A DNA stretch of 64,000 nucleotides from Pteria penguin (GCA_035048485.1 CM068590.1:13500494-13564493), one strand, 5' to 3'. Shown: positions 27,246 to 39,860, counted from the stretch's first letter. The notes: generated by a model not told the origin, from the sequence alone. Numbers and translations are program-made.

Positions 27246-27499
27246 GACTGGGACATAGAAGTCTTACATAAAAATACCCTGTCCTGTCAAAACTAGCAAA
27301 GTATTTGAACTTTATTTTCAGAATGACATATGAATTCAAGTAAACGGTGTCATATTTAGAGCAGATACCTCGATCTGCCCCAACCTATGGATCCAAATCG
27401 TAAATTGTCGAGTAGGATGTTTAAATCATATAGTATATTTAAATTGAGACCATACACTCACCCCCCCCCCCCCCAACCACCACCACCACACACGCCCCT

Positions 27500-27537
<38 letters not shown>

Positions 27538-28782
27538 TATACTAGAATATCTTCATTAGAAAGTAACGGCACACGCATGGAATCTGAAATTGTTTTATTT
27601 TAATCCGACATGTCTTTGTTTTTTTACCTTTATTCTACATGTCATCAGTACTCTATTACGTAATAAACATCCGGTTGTTTAACCCGGTAAATATCGCTCG
27701 TAATCTCATATAGTTTATTACCTATCATGCTGTAAATTGGGAATCGTAATTAACAGTACCTTTGTATGTATGAGGGGACAAAACATATTTAGTAACAGGT
27801 TGAAACATATCCAGTTGATACATTTCAATATTAATTTTGTGTTATTGGCAAAATTAAAGTGTCATTTTAACAGTGACTTATAAAGTTTAGGACAAAAACT
27901 GATTTTCAATCTTCAAAAGTGAAATAATTTGTTTTACACACGATCATTTATTTATTTTTATGTCATAAACTAAACTGCATCAATTATTTAAGTTCAATTT
28001 CTTCCGCATTTCCTCTGATAATAGCAATGTTATAGAATACATGCGAAATGTGAGATTTGTAAAGCTGTGATATAAAGTGCTATTCTGTTCCATTAATTTA
28101 CATACGGATTAAATAAGTACATGTAGCTGCGTTACGGCCTGCAGCGAGAAGGAAATACGCATACCCAAAGCCATGCTCGTTCACTTAAGTTGGACACTGT
28201 TTAAAAAAAAAGGGGGGGGGGAGGGTTGGTAGAATTAAATTAACGCAACTTCACAGCGTTTTATCGGTGAATGGCCGCTAATTTATGAAGAATGCAATAT
28301 TGATTTATCAATATTAATCATGAATGCTTTTAAACTCAAAAGAGAGTGGGGAGCGGCCTTAAGGTCGTAACATAACGATATTTGGGTGGATTCTTTACAC
28401 AGATTGGAAAAGATGAAAAAATAAACATCAATCATTATGTGTTATTAAAATGATTGATAGGGATATATAGAATTAATTATTTCTTTTTTTTCTGTATTTA
28501 TTTATCTGTTTACAATTAAAACTATGCGTTTTCTGTAAACTTCGTCTATCGATTTTTTAAAATCTTATTATTTTTATTAAATTTATTTTGATGTATTTTT
28601 TTTTTTTTTTTTGGTACGGAAAAGTTTAATGTTCTTATTATAAATAAATAGATGAATTAATAATTAAATAAATAGATAAATAATAAATAAATAAGAAAAT
28701 AAATAAATAAATAAATGAAGTCCGCCGAGGAAGGCCGCTGGCCGAAATGTTACAGTACGGAAAAATAGTGCTCTTAAATTAA

Positions 28783-28825
<43 letters not shown>

Positions 28826-29286
28826 ATTTTAAAATGTCTTGTTCTATATTTTGTACTTATTTCCCCCTCCCTTAATGCACCTCTATGAAACAACGATGTT
28901 AAGTAACATGCTACTGCTGTAGTTAGATTATTTGTTCGTTCGTTTGTTTGTTTGTTTCATTCTTCTTTCTTTCTTTAAGTCGATCAATAAAACAAGTGAC
29001 ATCGCACTGGAAAGTCCTGTGTCAATAAAATTGTTTTTGCTAAGTACGTAATTCATGTGATTTATTCAACTGCAAATGTAAAGATCATCTTACAAACGTA
29101 AGTCAGAATAGGAACAATATCTTAGTAATTTTATCTATAAAAATCGTTAAAATAAGTCCTTGACAAATGGTAAAAAAATGCGTTTTTTTTTTCTTATACC
29201 CTTATAAATTCATCACATTTAATATTTATTAAAGGTCATATATAAATAACAGCGAACCATTTCAAGGGCTTATAAGGTATATTATA

Positions 29287-29613
29287 AAAGGGACCGTATA
29301 GAAGTACGCGAGGCCGCGATCGCACGGCCGGAGGGCATCGCAGCGGGTGTCAGTGTTTTTCAGGGTTTTTCAGAGTTTTGCAGAGTTTTTCAGTGGCGTC
29401 AGAGTTTTTCAGAGTTTTGCAGAGTTTTTCAGGGTCGTCAGTGTTTTTCAGAGTTTTTCAGGGTAGACTTCAGAGTTTTTCAGTGTTTATCAGGGCTGTC
29501 AGAGTTTTTCAGTGTTTTTCAGGCAGACTTCAGTGTTTTTCAGAGTTTTTCAGGGTGTTGCAGAGTTTTGCAGTGAAAAACGGGATTCTCAGGGGTTTTT
29601 GGACCCAGTAGTG
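29287..29613. repeat. CACTA 1 right TIR, subterminal repeat array
   Basis: Mirror image of the left TIR, with tttttcag-type units on this strand. Apparent reading frames repeating FFRVLQSF are artefacts of the 10-12 bp unit. Confidence 0.9.
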
Positions 29614-30237
29614 TAACTTTACTAATAATACCATGTATCCATCACACGTACTGAGTAGGTCAGTATTGATACATAGGTAAAGTCAAGTTGAAGGTCAGTC
29701 ACATATGGTATTCAACATTAATGTGTTTGTCAAAACTTTGTTTGGTTCTGGTTTATTCAACAAGCCATTGCCGTATTGATAAAACTATATGTGTTACTAT
29801 ATATCTCTGAGCCTTGGTAAATTTATCACAAGGACGAGGTAGCAATTTTCCCATCACGGAATTGAGGGATCGCCAGATCCAACTTTAACCATGCCCATTA
29901 TATAGTTCCAGTGTGATGTTGTAGTTAAATACATGTTTGGTAGGTCATTTATTTATGACGTCATAATGACCAATTGTGTCAGAATGTTTGATGTTGGGCA
30001 TTTGATTATCACTCAGTTCAAGTTGTATTAAGTAGTATCACTGACAAGACTTTTGATTGCACTTGAATTCTAGTATTCTGATACTAATTTATCACACTAT
30101 ACAGTTTTATAGAACAGACTGTTTCAAAAGAAAATGTTGCAGAATCAACTCTTAAGGACCCATATTTTCAACTTTGTGCAGTCTCAGCAAAGAGTTAAAG
30201 AACATTTAGTAATCAGAATTCAGGTACCCGTAGTTTT

Positions 30238-30475
30238 ATTTATTAGCTCTCCTGAGTCAAAGGCTCCAGAGGGCTATTGTCATAGCATGCTGTCTGTCTG
30301 TCATAAAATTTTCACATTTTTGACTTTTCCTCTTAAACCACTTGACAGATTTTGGTTTGAATGAAGTACTCAAGGTTCCTGACAAATGATGTTTTTCGGC
30401 TAGATCTGTCAAGGGGTAGATCCAGCGCGGGTCCACATAGGCCCCAGAAGATGTTTTTCAATACTTAGTTTATGA
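30238..30475 (+). repeat. Fragment of mollusc-type interspersed repeat
   Basis: Begins 'ttattagctctcctgag' and has 'cacatttttgacttttcctc' and 'gatctgtcaaggggtagatcc', the same order as the 5' part of the repeats at 42.36 and 55.2 kb. 3' end missing. Confidence 0.55.
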
Positions 30476-31940
30476 AAATATGCTATTTTAGGAAAAAAAT
30501 ATGACCTAATGGACCTTTCTAAATCAAGTTCATACCTTAGCGGAAGTCAGTGTCATAACCTAGACCATCGGTCATACATCCAAACTCACAGTACATATGT
30601 AGGTGAAAGTTTCTCAAGACGAAACCTTCTCTGCCTTGTTGGATTTCAATATTTTTTTTCACAGAATGTATTTCCATCTTTTTATATGTGTTACTTGTAT
30701 ACATAGGTGAAAATATTTGCAATGCATAACGTTATCTATTTAAGTTGAAATATGAAAGTTTCCAAATTATCTTTTCAGTTGCAGAAGTGTTGCTATAAAT
30801 AAAGAAAAACATGTTGAAATAGAAGAGAAAAGACTTTGTTGGAGAGAGCTGTTATTGCCATTGAAAAAATAGCAGATCGTACAACTCCAAATATGGAAAT
30901 AAGTGATAGTCTCTGTGTGTCACCTGTAATTAAAATGTTCTAAAAGTAAAGTCATGTTACAAAATAAGGCTAAAATCCCAACATTCTGCTTTTGGATCCC
31001 AACATACCCCATAGATAAAAATTTTTTGTACCATAAGAAACATAAAATATGAATGTTTTATCAAGTACCTTTGTATAAGTAATGTAACTGTTTTTAAGGT
31101 AAAAAATTCTAAAGTGTAAGTTAAACTCCAAGGTCAAGGTCAAATATAAACAATTTTAGCATCAAATAAAAGGACTTTAAACACCGTGGAATAAATATGC
31201 TAAGACGTATATCAATGTTAATGATGAATGCTTTTTTATTTACCCAGCAAATTATGATTGGAAAAATTACCTCTTTTCACTTTCTTTGCAGAGTATTTCA
31301 GCTTTAATAAGTTATAAATGATAATACTTCTTATTTCTATTAGTGGAACTCTTTAAATTAAAGGCATGTGTCTCTGGGACAACGTGTGAACAAAGAAAAT
31401 GGCGTCAAATTCAAAAATACAAAATTTAGTCAAATGCAATCAATTCAATTAATTAATATATTAAAGTCAAAGGGAATTTCTTATTCGAACAAAAAGAAAA
31501 ATGAACTTATTAAATTATGTGAAGGAGTGCAGGAATTGAATTTGCCAAATCTGACCGATAAATCCGATGATGATGAAGCGTCAATCTTAAGAAGAACAGT
31601 AAAGGGGAAACATATGCTCATCCTATACACGAAACCAGTCACCTAATTTGGTCAAAAGGTCTAAATAGCATGCCTCATATAGATGCGTTTGATGTCACTG
31701 CCTATCTACAAAACAGTTGCGGATGGTCAGTAGATCGTGTCCGAAGAAGAAAGGCAGACAATTCCTACAAGCTTCATTGTGCTGGCCGCATTCATGATGT
31801 CGTCATGGCAAATTTAGGTATGAACCTTTCTTGTAAATGACTAAATACTTGGGAATTCAGATCATTACATGTTTTTCTAGATCTATTAGAACATAAGGAT
31901 ACTTAATGCAATCTCTGTGCGCGCTATTTTTTTCATATAT

Positions 31941-32088
31941 CAGTGGCGGATCCAGGATTTCCGAAAAGGGGGGCCACATGTGTATTAGCCAAACTACTTA
32001 GCCATTTTTGGTACCAAATCCGGATTTTTACTAGTAAGTATTGGCCAAAGGGGGGGGGGGGGGGCCGCCCCCACTAGATTCGCCACTG
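31941..32088 (+). mobile_element. MITE with CAGTGGCGGATC ends
   Basis: Starts cagtggcggatccaggattt and ends actagattcgccactg, an imperfect terminal inverted repeat. A G-run of about 14 and 'gccgccccc' precede the right end. The CAG...CTG ends suggest a hAT-type MITE, but the AT-repeat flanks do not give a clear 8-bp duplication. Same family, opposite orientation, at 39,163-39,322. Confidence 0.7.
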
Positions 32089-33280
32089 TATATATTATCA
32101 GGGACGTCCCTTGAATTTCTATGATTTTCTTACTGGACAATCAAATCATTTACAGAGGATCTAAAGTACAAGAAGTGTTTTAAAATGATTGAAATAATTC
32201 TATGATATCACTGTGAAGCAGCCTCTGACTCAGTCAATTAATATCCTTTCCAGGAGTAATCTGTTCTATTTAAAGGGAAAATGTGTACCAGAGACCAAGC
32301 AGTCTAGTAGCCCTTACTCACCCTGGATTCTAACTGAGAAATCAGGTCATATTAACTCAGCTGAAAGTGATTGTGTTGCATAAGTTTTTTATTTAGTGAT
32401 AATAATTTATTTTGAAATTTTATTTATTGATTATAATTGGATTACCATATGCACATAACAATACTTACGCAGTGAATTATAATAATGAAAATAATCAGGA
32501 TTATATTAATATCTTTTTTGTTTTCTTCTTTTTACAGTTTAGTGGGGATGGGTCATGCAAACATGTGATTGCTCTCCTATTTGGCCTTGCTGACCATGTT
32601 ATAGCCATGGAAGACAGGACAACCATAGGTGTCACAGATGCAGCAGCTAATTAGAACAAACCAAGGAAGGTCTGCAGACCAGTAGCTGTTCATAAGTTGG
32701 ATGTCAGGTAAAAGGATTAATATTACTTATATCCTTCTTTTCCTCATTTTTCAATTTTCATAATTCTATCATCTCAAAATACTTAATTTGTCTAATTTTT
32801 CCAACTTTCATGAATTTTCAGGTCTTACATGAGTGTTCCAGACAAGGCAAGTCCTTCTGAAGACTCAGGATATCTGCCACTAAACCCGACATGCATCAAT
32901 AACAGGGAAATAGAGAAGGACTTTATTAAGATTTTGAAGGAAAGTAATACACCGGCTGTGGCTTTATATACCTTATCTGATTCTGATGATTGTAATGATA
33001 TATAAATGTTTGTAGAGGATCACCCACCAAATATTATTGACCTCATTGCAAAAACAAGGACTGGAAAATATAAGTACTCTCACAGTAGATGATATGTACA
33101 TCAGTCAAGTTGATGAATTAACAAAAGGTCAGTCATCAAATATTATTTGGCAATATCGGCAATATCAGAAATAGGGCAGGCTTACAGCTTCCAATTTTTA
33201 CAATGCCCTTCATTATAGAGGTGCCAATATTGACAATTACATTGTCAAAAATGTTATTGGTATTTATCACTTTACATCCA

Positions 33281-33448
33281 GGGGCAGGCTTGGTGTAATG
33301 GTTAAGCGCTTGGCTTGCGGCGCCGACGATCCGGGTTCGATTCCCGGGTTGCGCCACTATGTTTAAGAGGTTGGTAACCTCCTGCTTCCATGTCGCGATA
33401 TAACTGAAATATTGTTGAAAGCGACGTAAAACACCAATCAACCAACCA
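33281..33448 (+). mobile_element. tRNA-derived SINE with 12-bp TSD
   Basis: Pol III-type head with A box (tggtgtaatggttaagcgc) and B box (gggttcgattcccgg), then a tail 'gatataactgaaatattgtt' and 'gaaagcgacgtaaaacacc', followed by a CAAC-rich 3' end. Flanked by direct repeats 'actttacatcca' (33,269-33,280 and 33,449-33,460). It is nearly identical to the copy at 62,950-63,116, so the family was active recently. The conserved tail is shared by many invertebrate SINEs. Confidence 0.92.
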
Positions 33449-33930
33449 ACTTTACATCCAAGTCAGTAGAGCATGACAAGCATCATGAGCCAATTGCTCG
33501 GGGTAAATATGTTGATTTTATGTCAGGGCAACATATATCATTTCAGTGCTCAGAGACAGGTTTGCATGTGTGCAAGATGTTGCCTTATCTTGGAGCATCA
33601 CCTGATGGCATGGGTGAATGTAAATGTTGTGGAAAAGGTTTAATAGAGATCAAATGTCCATTTAGTCTTCGACATGAAGTCCCTCAAGTTGCAATGGCAA
33701 AGAATCCATCCTTTGCCTTTGTAAATGGAAAGTATGAATTGAAAAAGAACATGTCATCTCCATACTATGTTCAGATGCTAGGTCAAATGGGGATTTTGTG
33801 ATTTTGTTTTTTGTACAGAAAAGGACATCTATGTTGAAAGAGTTCAGTTCTCTGCTGAAAACTAGGGTGTACTGTTGCAGAAACTGAAGAGCTTTTACAT
33901 AAAGTATGTATTGCCAAACTTGATACTGTA

Positions 33931-34555
33931 AGAATTTTACATTTTTCAAGTGAATGTTTATACAAAACCATCTGACAGTGTTGTAGTTAAAATGTAAATG
34001 ACTACTAGGTATTAGGACTTGATGAACTGTCTTCATAGACTGTAAACCAATAACCACAATCTATATATTTCAGTTTGTATGAGGATTGTTCTAATCTTTT
34101 TCAAATTAATAATATATGAGAATAATATATTGAATATTGAATTTCTGTTTTATTAATATTAAATAACAAAACTCTAAAACTGTTTTAAATATCAACAAAA
34201 CTGATAACAAATGATAAATAGCAATTAAACAAATTGTAATAAAAACACTAATATGACTGTCAATATTGACTTAGTTTTCAGTTGCAATGTAACAGATATC
34301 GTGTTTAACAATGATAACATTTTACACATGTATACAACTGTTTGTAAAAATATAATTAGAAGTAGAATAATATAACATTAAAAATATGCATTTCATTATT
34401 GCCTTGTTATTGATAATGAATTAAACAAGACAAAACGATTTATTACTGTCTTTCTTTTTGTATATATAGAATGTTGCTGCAATGATTCTAAATCAGTGCT
34501 GAATGTATTGAACATACATACATGTAAGGTATCATGATGTGAAATGCTCTTTATT
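33931..34555. other. Spacer between convergent transposon genes
   Basis: AT-rich 625 bp between the 3' end of the YqaJ gene (+) and the 3' end of the DDE gene (-). No coding content; it would hold both poly(A) signals. Confidence 0.5.
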
Positions 34556-37029
34556 TAAACTTCTTTGCAAGTGGTGGCAATAAATTACACATGGCAGCAG
34601 CAACACAAAGCATTGATGATGATATGTTTTTTCATGTTCAATGGATGAATTCCTCCTAGCATTTTGAATGACTTAAACCTGCGGATGGCTCTTTCCACAT
34701 GAATTCTGAGGGAAGCAATTCGTCGTGTTTCAATTATCTGTTTTGAAGAAAGCATCCTTTCTTTCCCTGTCTTTTTTTCTCTGGTAAATGGTGGCATATT
34801 GAGATATGCTCTCTTTAATGTTAAGAGATAACGTATTTGAAACCCACAGTCAGCCATCACTTCATCTCCAGGTAAACTCTTATCTAAGTATTTACTATCT
34901 ATCCTTATCACTTATGTTACCACTCCATAACTTGGATACAAATGTGAATGCGCCATTTGGTTGAATTGCAACTAAGGCCTTTAGTGTGTTACGTGTTTTA
35001 TAGTTGCTCCATGTGCTAGCTTGGACTGAACAATTTTTAGGCTTTTGAATAAAAATCTCAGTACAGTCTATAATTGAGGTGGTATTGAGATATTTCAACT
35101 TAAAAGCCAGGGGTAGGTGCTTCCTTATTTTATCCTTGGATGGCCATTTGATGAGTGGGTTGAGACGCTGTGCAAGGAACTTCATCCAGATTCTGAATAC
35201 GTTAGAAATATATCCAACAGACACGCCAAACAGAATTGCCATTTTTATATTGTCTAATCCAAGTCGAAATTTCATAATCACTAATATGAATTCTTCCTTC
35301 AATGTAAGCTTCCTCTTCACACCTGGTTTTATCTGCTGTCTAACTTGCCACTGTTTTGTACCTGACCTTCCTGCTCCTTTCCAAAAGGAAATTGTGAACT
35401 TGGAAATCAGTTGAAGTAACGATGCGAATAGTGCTCATGAACCAATTCCTAAAAATGTTTAACATTCTCATCATTTTGTAGAACTTTATGTAAAAATAAT
35501 TCCCTGAGAGTTGTCGTACTTGATATAAGGTTTTGATTTTCTGTTTTTAGTCTCTTGTATTCTTCTTCAAGTTTTTTTTATTTTCCATTTCAAGATGTCT
35601 ACATTTGGCCTGAAAGTATAAATTGAATTCAAGATTGCATCATTCATGCATGCAATGCAAATATGAGTATCAAATAATATAATGTATGAATAATTTTAGG
35701 AATGAATTTCACTAAGACAAAAGTTTTAGCTACTTTGATAATCATATTTATAACTAGCTCTGTAGTAATCAGTTTTCAAATGCAAAAAGGTATGTAAATT
35801 TGTCCTTAGTAACAGGCAGAGAGGAAATTGTGACCGGTTCGGGAATGGAACCTAGAACCTTCAGCTTACAGGACAGATGTTGTACCGACTGAGCCAACCA
35901 GGCTGTGACTAACCACCATATGCTTAAATATTATTTGATTGTTCTTACCTCCAAACAATCTATGTATTCAAGAAGCTTCTCCTGATGACAATATTTTTCT
36001 TTTGAATTTGTACAGTAGTAATGATGGTCTTCCGTCTGGTACAGTAGTAATGATGGTCTTCCGTCTGGCCTCTGCTGCATTCACAAGCATTGGGAATAAA
36101 ATAATGCTTAAATGCGTTTTTACATGCAGCCAATTTGCATCTGAATAAATACAATTCTGCATACAATGATACTTAAATTCATTCACATTTTGCCTCCGAC
36201 ATTTTTATAAACTGAATATAACAATTCAGACAAAATTCACATCATAAACCATAATTCTTTCTGGCAGTATGGCCCATGGTCATATTGGCCTCTCTCTAAA
36301 TACGGCACGAATCAAAGATTTTACTATGTGTTATCCTCTTTTTACGTGTTTGATTCAAATTACCAAAATGCAGTATCAGCCTATAGATGCATGTTGCTCA
36401 GTGGTTAGAAAATCAGCTCAAACATATTGAAGGCCAAGATTCTGAATTAATTTCTCATTCCAGTTATGACTAAACTGTATGGTGTATTTAGTGCATTCAA
36501 AATAATTATCAGGTCATTAGCACTAATATAAAATGTATATAATGTGTAAAATGTACCTGCATTTTCTTCGTATCTGCTGTCATGGCTTGTGTTGAAGGTT
36601 GTTAGCTCAATCTCACCCGAGACATATGGGTAACAATGCATAGATTTTTCTTCTTTGTTGCATTTCACAAGTTTTAACTTTTTAACTTCAGGTTCAGTAT
36701 CAGGTATATATATATATATACACTCATTATCGTCAGTATCTCTGCCTTTGATAGAGTTCTTACTTTTTCTTGGAGTGCGCTGTTTAAAGTTATTGTACGC
36801 AAATAACGTGGGAAAGGGATTTTCAGGGGTTGGAAAGCATTCTACGAAATGCTTTTCACATTTGATGACGAATGTCCCACGCTGGATCAATATGAAGTCC
36901 TTTGCGTCTCACCAAATCTAGCCACTTCTTTCTAATACAATCAACTTTAGGCAAATGGTTGAATTGAATATGTGTATCTTTTCTACTATCAGAATTACAA
37001 TTCACTGCAATGCAGTGTCGCACTGGCAT
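34556..37029 (-). pseudogene. THAP-HTH-DDE transposase, ISL2EU-like
   Basis: Cut-and-paste transposase in two exons. Exon 1 (ATG 37,029 to about 36,557) starts MPVRHCIAVNC and forms a C2CH THAP zinc finger (CIAVNC ... CEKHF) with one frameshift near 36,880. Exon 2 (from 35,609) has a coiled-coil-like stretch, an HTH_Tnp_4-type block (GVKRKLTLKEEF...VSVGYISNVF) and a DDE_Tnp_4 domain: IIDCTE (Asp at about 35,067), WSNYKTRNT, MADCGF (Asp at about 34,850) and RIHVERAIRR (Glu at about 34,694). The usual ADRGF reads ADCGF. TAG and TGA near 35,440-35,480 and a frameshift at about 34,905 inactivate it. It converges on the YqaJ gene. The intron holds a SINE. Confidence 0.8.
35795..35912 (-). mobile_element. 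tRNA-derived SINE fragment in intron
   Basis: Reverse strand reads agcctggttggctcagtcgg (A-box region) and gttctaggttccattcccga (B-box region) in tRNA-like spacing, followed by ggtcacaatttcctctctgc. Lies in the intron of the THAP-DDE gene, tail ill-defined. Confidence 0.65.
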
Positions 37030-38325
37030 TGTTAATCTTTCATTCCATTCTGTAGATTCTAACTTTCAACTTCCGCTTTATCTTTGTTTAGGCGTTACCG
37101 AGGTTTCCCGGTAATCTCGCATTCACTCGCGAGACTTGTTCATTTTCTTACCACGAACGCACAAGAGTCATTAAAGAGCGATAACTCTAACGAGATGGAA
37201 ATAAGAAGTATAGTGATTCTGATATATCCCAAAAACAAAAGAGAGACAAAGAACTCATAGTTCATGGACTGATAATTCATATTTTAGTAATTTTTATAAA
37301 GTTATTTATTAAACGCATTTCATAAACTTTTCATCTTCTCACTTATACTGATAAATTAGTAACAACATATGAAATTTAAGTTTACTAAAAAGTAAAGGTC
37401 AATTAAAGAACAGGTTTTGAGTAAATCTTAATAAGATCTTTTGGATTTTCAATCACAAATAATATTCATTTAACAACTTGTTTTATCACCTTCTTTTGTT
37501 ATCATATTGACGACTGAGAACCAGACTGTTCTAACTACCAATTTGACAAAAATCGAATTCTATATATCTTTGGATTGCGCATCTTTTCCGACATTTACAT
37601 TGGTCATTATGTGCTTGGTGAGGAAGGTATGGCCACTTTTTCTAAATTCCATCTTGTTCTATCTCCATAATTTCTAATGGAATCAATGGGAAAAATCTGG
37701 ATCAACTCTATAGATAGGAAAAGTATCATTCTGTTCTATCTCTGTATCACATGATATTTTTCTCTCTTTTCATTGGTCAAAATGAACATATAACACTGCG
37801 GTTTCACTCAAATTCATAAGAGAATTTAGAAAATGTTCTATCTACATTTGAAAAACTTCAAATTTAAAGAAACCTGATCATAATTTGTGATAAATAAATA
37901 TTTAAATTAAATCTTTGACACTTTATGCATGTTATTAATCTATATATTTTTTCTCAGAGAGCATGTAGAAGCGAACAATTGTATTAAAAATTTCAAATTC
38001 GATTTTCTCTAAATTAAAAATTTGGCAGTAGAACACTATGGTTCTCAGACGACGATATGTCAAGAATCAAGAAACCAAAGATACCCTGTATGACAAAACA
38101 CTTATTTAAACTGACCTCTATAGAGAAAAATGTTTTAAACTTCATAAGATAAATGGATATATTTAGGATATCTTTTTTACTTATAAAATACATAGTATAT
38201 GACATAATATATAACATTAATAATATGACATTTTATGACATTATATGATATGACATTATCATGCAATTCTTTTGCAGTTTTACACATGTTTAGAACATAA
38301 AGATTTCAAACTGTTATGTATTTGT
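37030..38325. other. Flank of ISL2EU-like element, no gene
   Basis: The first 150 bp hold the 5' flank of the transposase and a GC-richer stretch (gtaatctcgcattcactcgc gagac). The element terminus is expected here but I could not pair it with a left-hand repeat. The rest is AT-rich. Confidence 0.45.
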
Positions 38326-38614
38326 TTAAAGTGCCACTACACCCATTTTTTTCTCATACTAATTTAATAATTTGATGTAAATAAAACCCCTTGGTGCCAA
38401 AACTTTTACAATCAGATGCTGCAATAAGTAGCTATTGCTGATTGAACTCCAGATGTTTACCTGTTTAACGCGGCCGCGCGTGCGAGAATATCAATAAATC
38501 TCTGTTGTCTGGAATCGAGATCGCTGACGTCACATTATGTGGTCACTTCATGGAAACAGGATATATTATAGTAGAAATAAGCCGCTTTTAATATGAAATT
38601 TAGTAAGCAAAACA

Positions 38615-38740
38615 ATGAGTACACAAGATTCTTTTATTAAGATATATTAGACGAGAGTGATGTTCATTTTTCTTGCGATACATCGTCATTCGAAGAAGGT
38701 GAACATGATAGTGAAGAGAAAAAAGGTGATGTAATCCAAT
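38615..38740 (+). pseudogene. Acidic first-exon-like block
   Basis: ATG at 38,615 opens MSTQDSFIK, shifts frame, then reads DESDVHFSCDTSSFEEGEHD and an EEKKGDVIQ tail up to a candidate donor (caat|gtactt). It resembles the acidic N-terminus of invertebrate genes annotated as P2X7-C-terminal-domain proteins, from memory only. Lies inside the TTAA-flanked element. Confidence 0.3.
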
Positions 38741-39162
38741 GTACTTTGCGTACGTCAGTACTCCATTTTGATGTTGCTTGACATGATTTCGACCGTTTGT
38801 TCGGTTTTATTAAAAATTGACAAGAAAAAGACTTCTTTATTGGTTGGGGCAAATCTTCTTTTTCCATGTTGCTCTGTGGCATTCATAAATGTAACAATTT
38901 CAATATTATGTTTCTCACAGTATTTAGTATGTGCTTCCGCACGGGCCGTACGTAATTCATCAATATATTGTAATGTAAAATGTAGGTCAGATATCTTATG
39001 TATATATTTATTTATAAAAATAATTAACATTAAAGAATTGAGTTCTATGTGTGAACCATATAATGCTAGGGATTCCGAGTGAGTGAGGGGTTGGGATTGC
39101 GCCCTCCCACTGACCTCCTGAATCCATCACTTATATTCTAGTTACCTCATCTACATCCATTG

Positions 39163-39322
39163 TATCTACATGGCAATCGCGTATTTAGAGGGAGGGGGCC
39201 GTCCCCCTCCTTTGGTCACATATTTACCAGTAAAAATCCAGATTTTGCTCAAAAAATGGCTGAGAAGTTTGACTAAAACCCATTTGGGCCCTTCCTTTTA
39301 GGAAATCCTAGATCCGCCACTG
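39163..39322 (-). mobile_element. MITE, second copy (CAGTGGCGGATC family)
   Basis: The reverse strand matches 31,941-32,088 over its length: cagtggcggatctaggattt, ggcc(c)aaatg, 'ctggatttttactggtaa', then a G/C-rich end. The distal terminus is more degraded. Confidence 0.65.
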
Positions 39323-39478
39323 CATGGGTATCTGATTCTGCCTGATCACTGTCTTGTTCCTCCTGATCAGTGTTTCGGTATATTCTTATATAAAAATGGT
39401 GGTAATACAACACTTACTCTTGATACTTCCCTCTTTAAATCCGCTTTTCTGATTTTATAATTTTTTTTATTCATTTAT

Positions 39479-39860
39479 TTATTTATTTATTTTTGGAGCT
39501 GATGTTTGACTTGCCATTTTCTCATCCGGACTTAAAATTTCCAAATAAGGGTTACTTGCTCCTAAACTACTTAGAGACCCAGGTGAATCAAATGCGATTG
39601 CTGGTCGCCATTGGACAGAAGGTATTGCACCGGGAAGTGACAATTGTCCCGCTTTGTTGCATTTCAAAGCGAATGGGAAACTTTCTGGTGTAAAATGCAG
39701 AGAACATAAGGTCGACTATTTTGTAGGAACATTTTGCTCGCTTTTCTTTAACAAAATGAATCCACTGGCATCGTTCATTGGGTGTCTTGGGAAAACCGTG
39801 CATTGACACACCATCGCATCCATAATTAGTAGAAACACAACGAACAACCCCCCCCCCCAA
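39479..39860 (-). pseudogene. THAP-domain fragment
   Basis: Reverse strand reads GCDGVSMHGFPKTPNERCQW, IHFVKEKRAKCS, then after a one-base slip LCSLHFTPESFPFALKC. The order C...C, HGFPK, W, C-x2-H, F matches a THAP zinc finger, a DNA-binding domain shared by several transposase families and host proteins. A downstream tail ends near 39,479. Located inside the TTAA-flanked element; the catalytic domain has been lost. Confidence 0.65.

Larger units (their letters stand above)
25530..29613. mobile_element. Non-autonomous CACTA/EnSpm element 1
   Basis: Both ends carry the same terminus: CACTACTGGGACCAAAAACC at 25,530 and the inverse ending ...CCCAGTAGTG at 29,613, flanked by a 3-bp direct repeat TAA (25,527-25,529 and 29,614-29,616). 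The CACTA start and 3-bp duplication are diagnostic of EnSpm/CACTA elements. The 4084-bp body has no transposase; it holds microsatellites, a GC-poor core and a C-rich tandem duplication. Terminal inverted repeats are about 325 bp and composed of subterminal repeats. It sits in the last intron of the Myb/SANT pseudogene. Its right part (27,536-29,613) is shared, inverted, with the element at 46.5-49.1 kb. Confidence 0.9.
23354..30943 (+). pseudogene. Myb/SANT-like Harbinger accessory protein (5 exons)
   Basis: Five GT-AG-bounded blocks fit an MSANTD-type protein. Exon 1 (ATG 23,354; second copy 23,552): MSEKKHRKPNWRGEE, one frameshift, then LFGKF..LTFERKKEEWDEI. Exon 2 (24,233-24,401): RTSDDVKK, a TGA, WSDAKTMVKKKEA and a GGG block. 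Exon 3 (24,923-24,998): VLASILPELIHGITGAVDTA. Exon 4 (25,240-25,335): acidic linker. Exon 5 (30,779-30,943): coiled-coil-like EIEEKRL...ERAVIAIEKIADR to TAA. In PIF/Harbinger transposons such proteins bind the termini and help import the transposase. The last intron holds a 4-kb CACTA element. The partner transposase is probably the HARBI1-like gene at 40.4-41.8 kb. Stop and frameshifts mark it as dead. Confidence 0.75.
31366..33930 (+). pseudogene. SAP-SWIM-YqaJ nuclease of an ISL2EU-like transposon
   Basis: Exon-like blocks with GT-AG borders. (1) 31,366-31,817: a SAP-like helix block (QLINILKSKGISYSNKKKNE), then, one frame over, a WSKGLNSMPHIDAFDV...GWSVDRVRRRKA region. (2) 32,538-32,707: the second half of a SWIM zinc finger, SGDGSCKHVIALLFGLADHV, with TAG where Trp is expected in AAN-W-NKPRK. 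(3) 32,822-33,005. (4) 33,465-33,930: a YqaJ/lambda-exonuclease-type core with HEPIAR, LGASPDG (33,592) and LIEIKCPF (33,646), giving the Glu, Asp and E-x-K metal ligands; a late TAG and frameshifts follow. From memory, ISL2EU elements of the PHIS group encode a YqaJ protein next to the transposase, which fits the neighbour. A SINE and a MITE interrupt its introns. Confidence 0.75.

Noticed and set aside
25530..29613. CRISPR-like array appearance of regularly spaced short repeats
   Set aside because: Spacers are not unique, units are 10-12 bp, and the array is part of a eukaryotic CACTA terminal repeat.
31366..33930. Viral origin of the YqaJ-type nuclease
   Set aside because: GT-AG introns, SWIM and SAP modules, and a convergent THAP-DDE transposase point to a eukaryotic DNA transposon.
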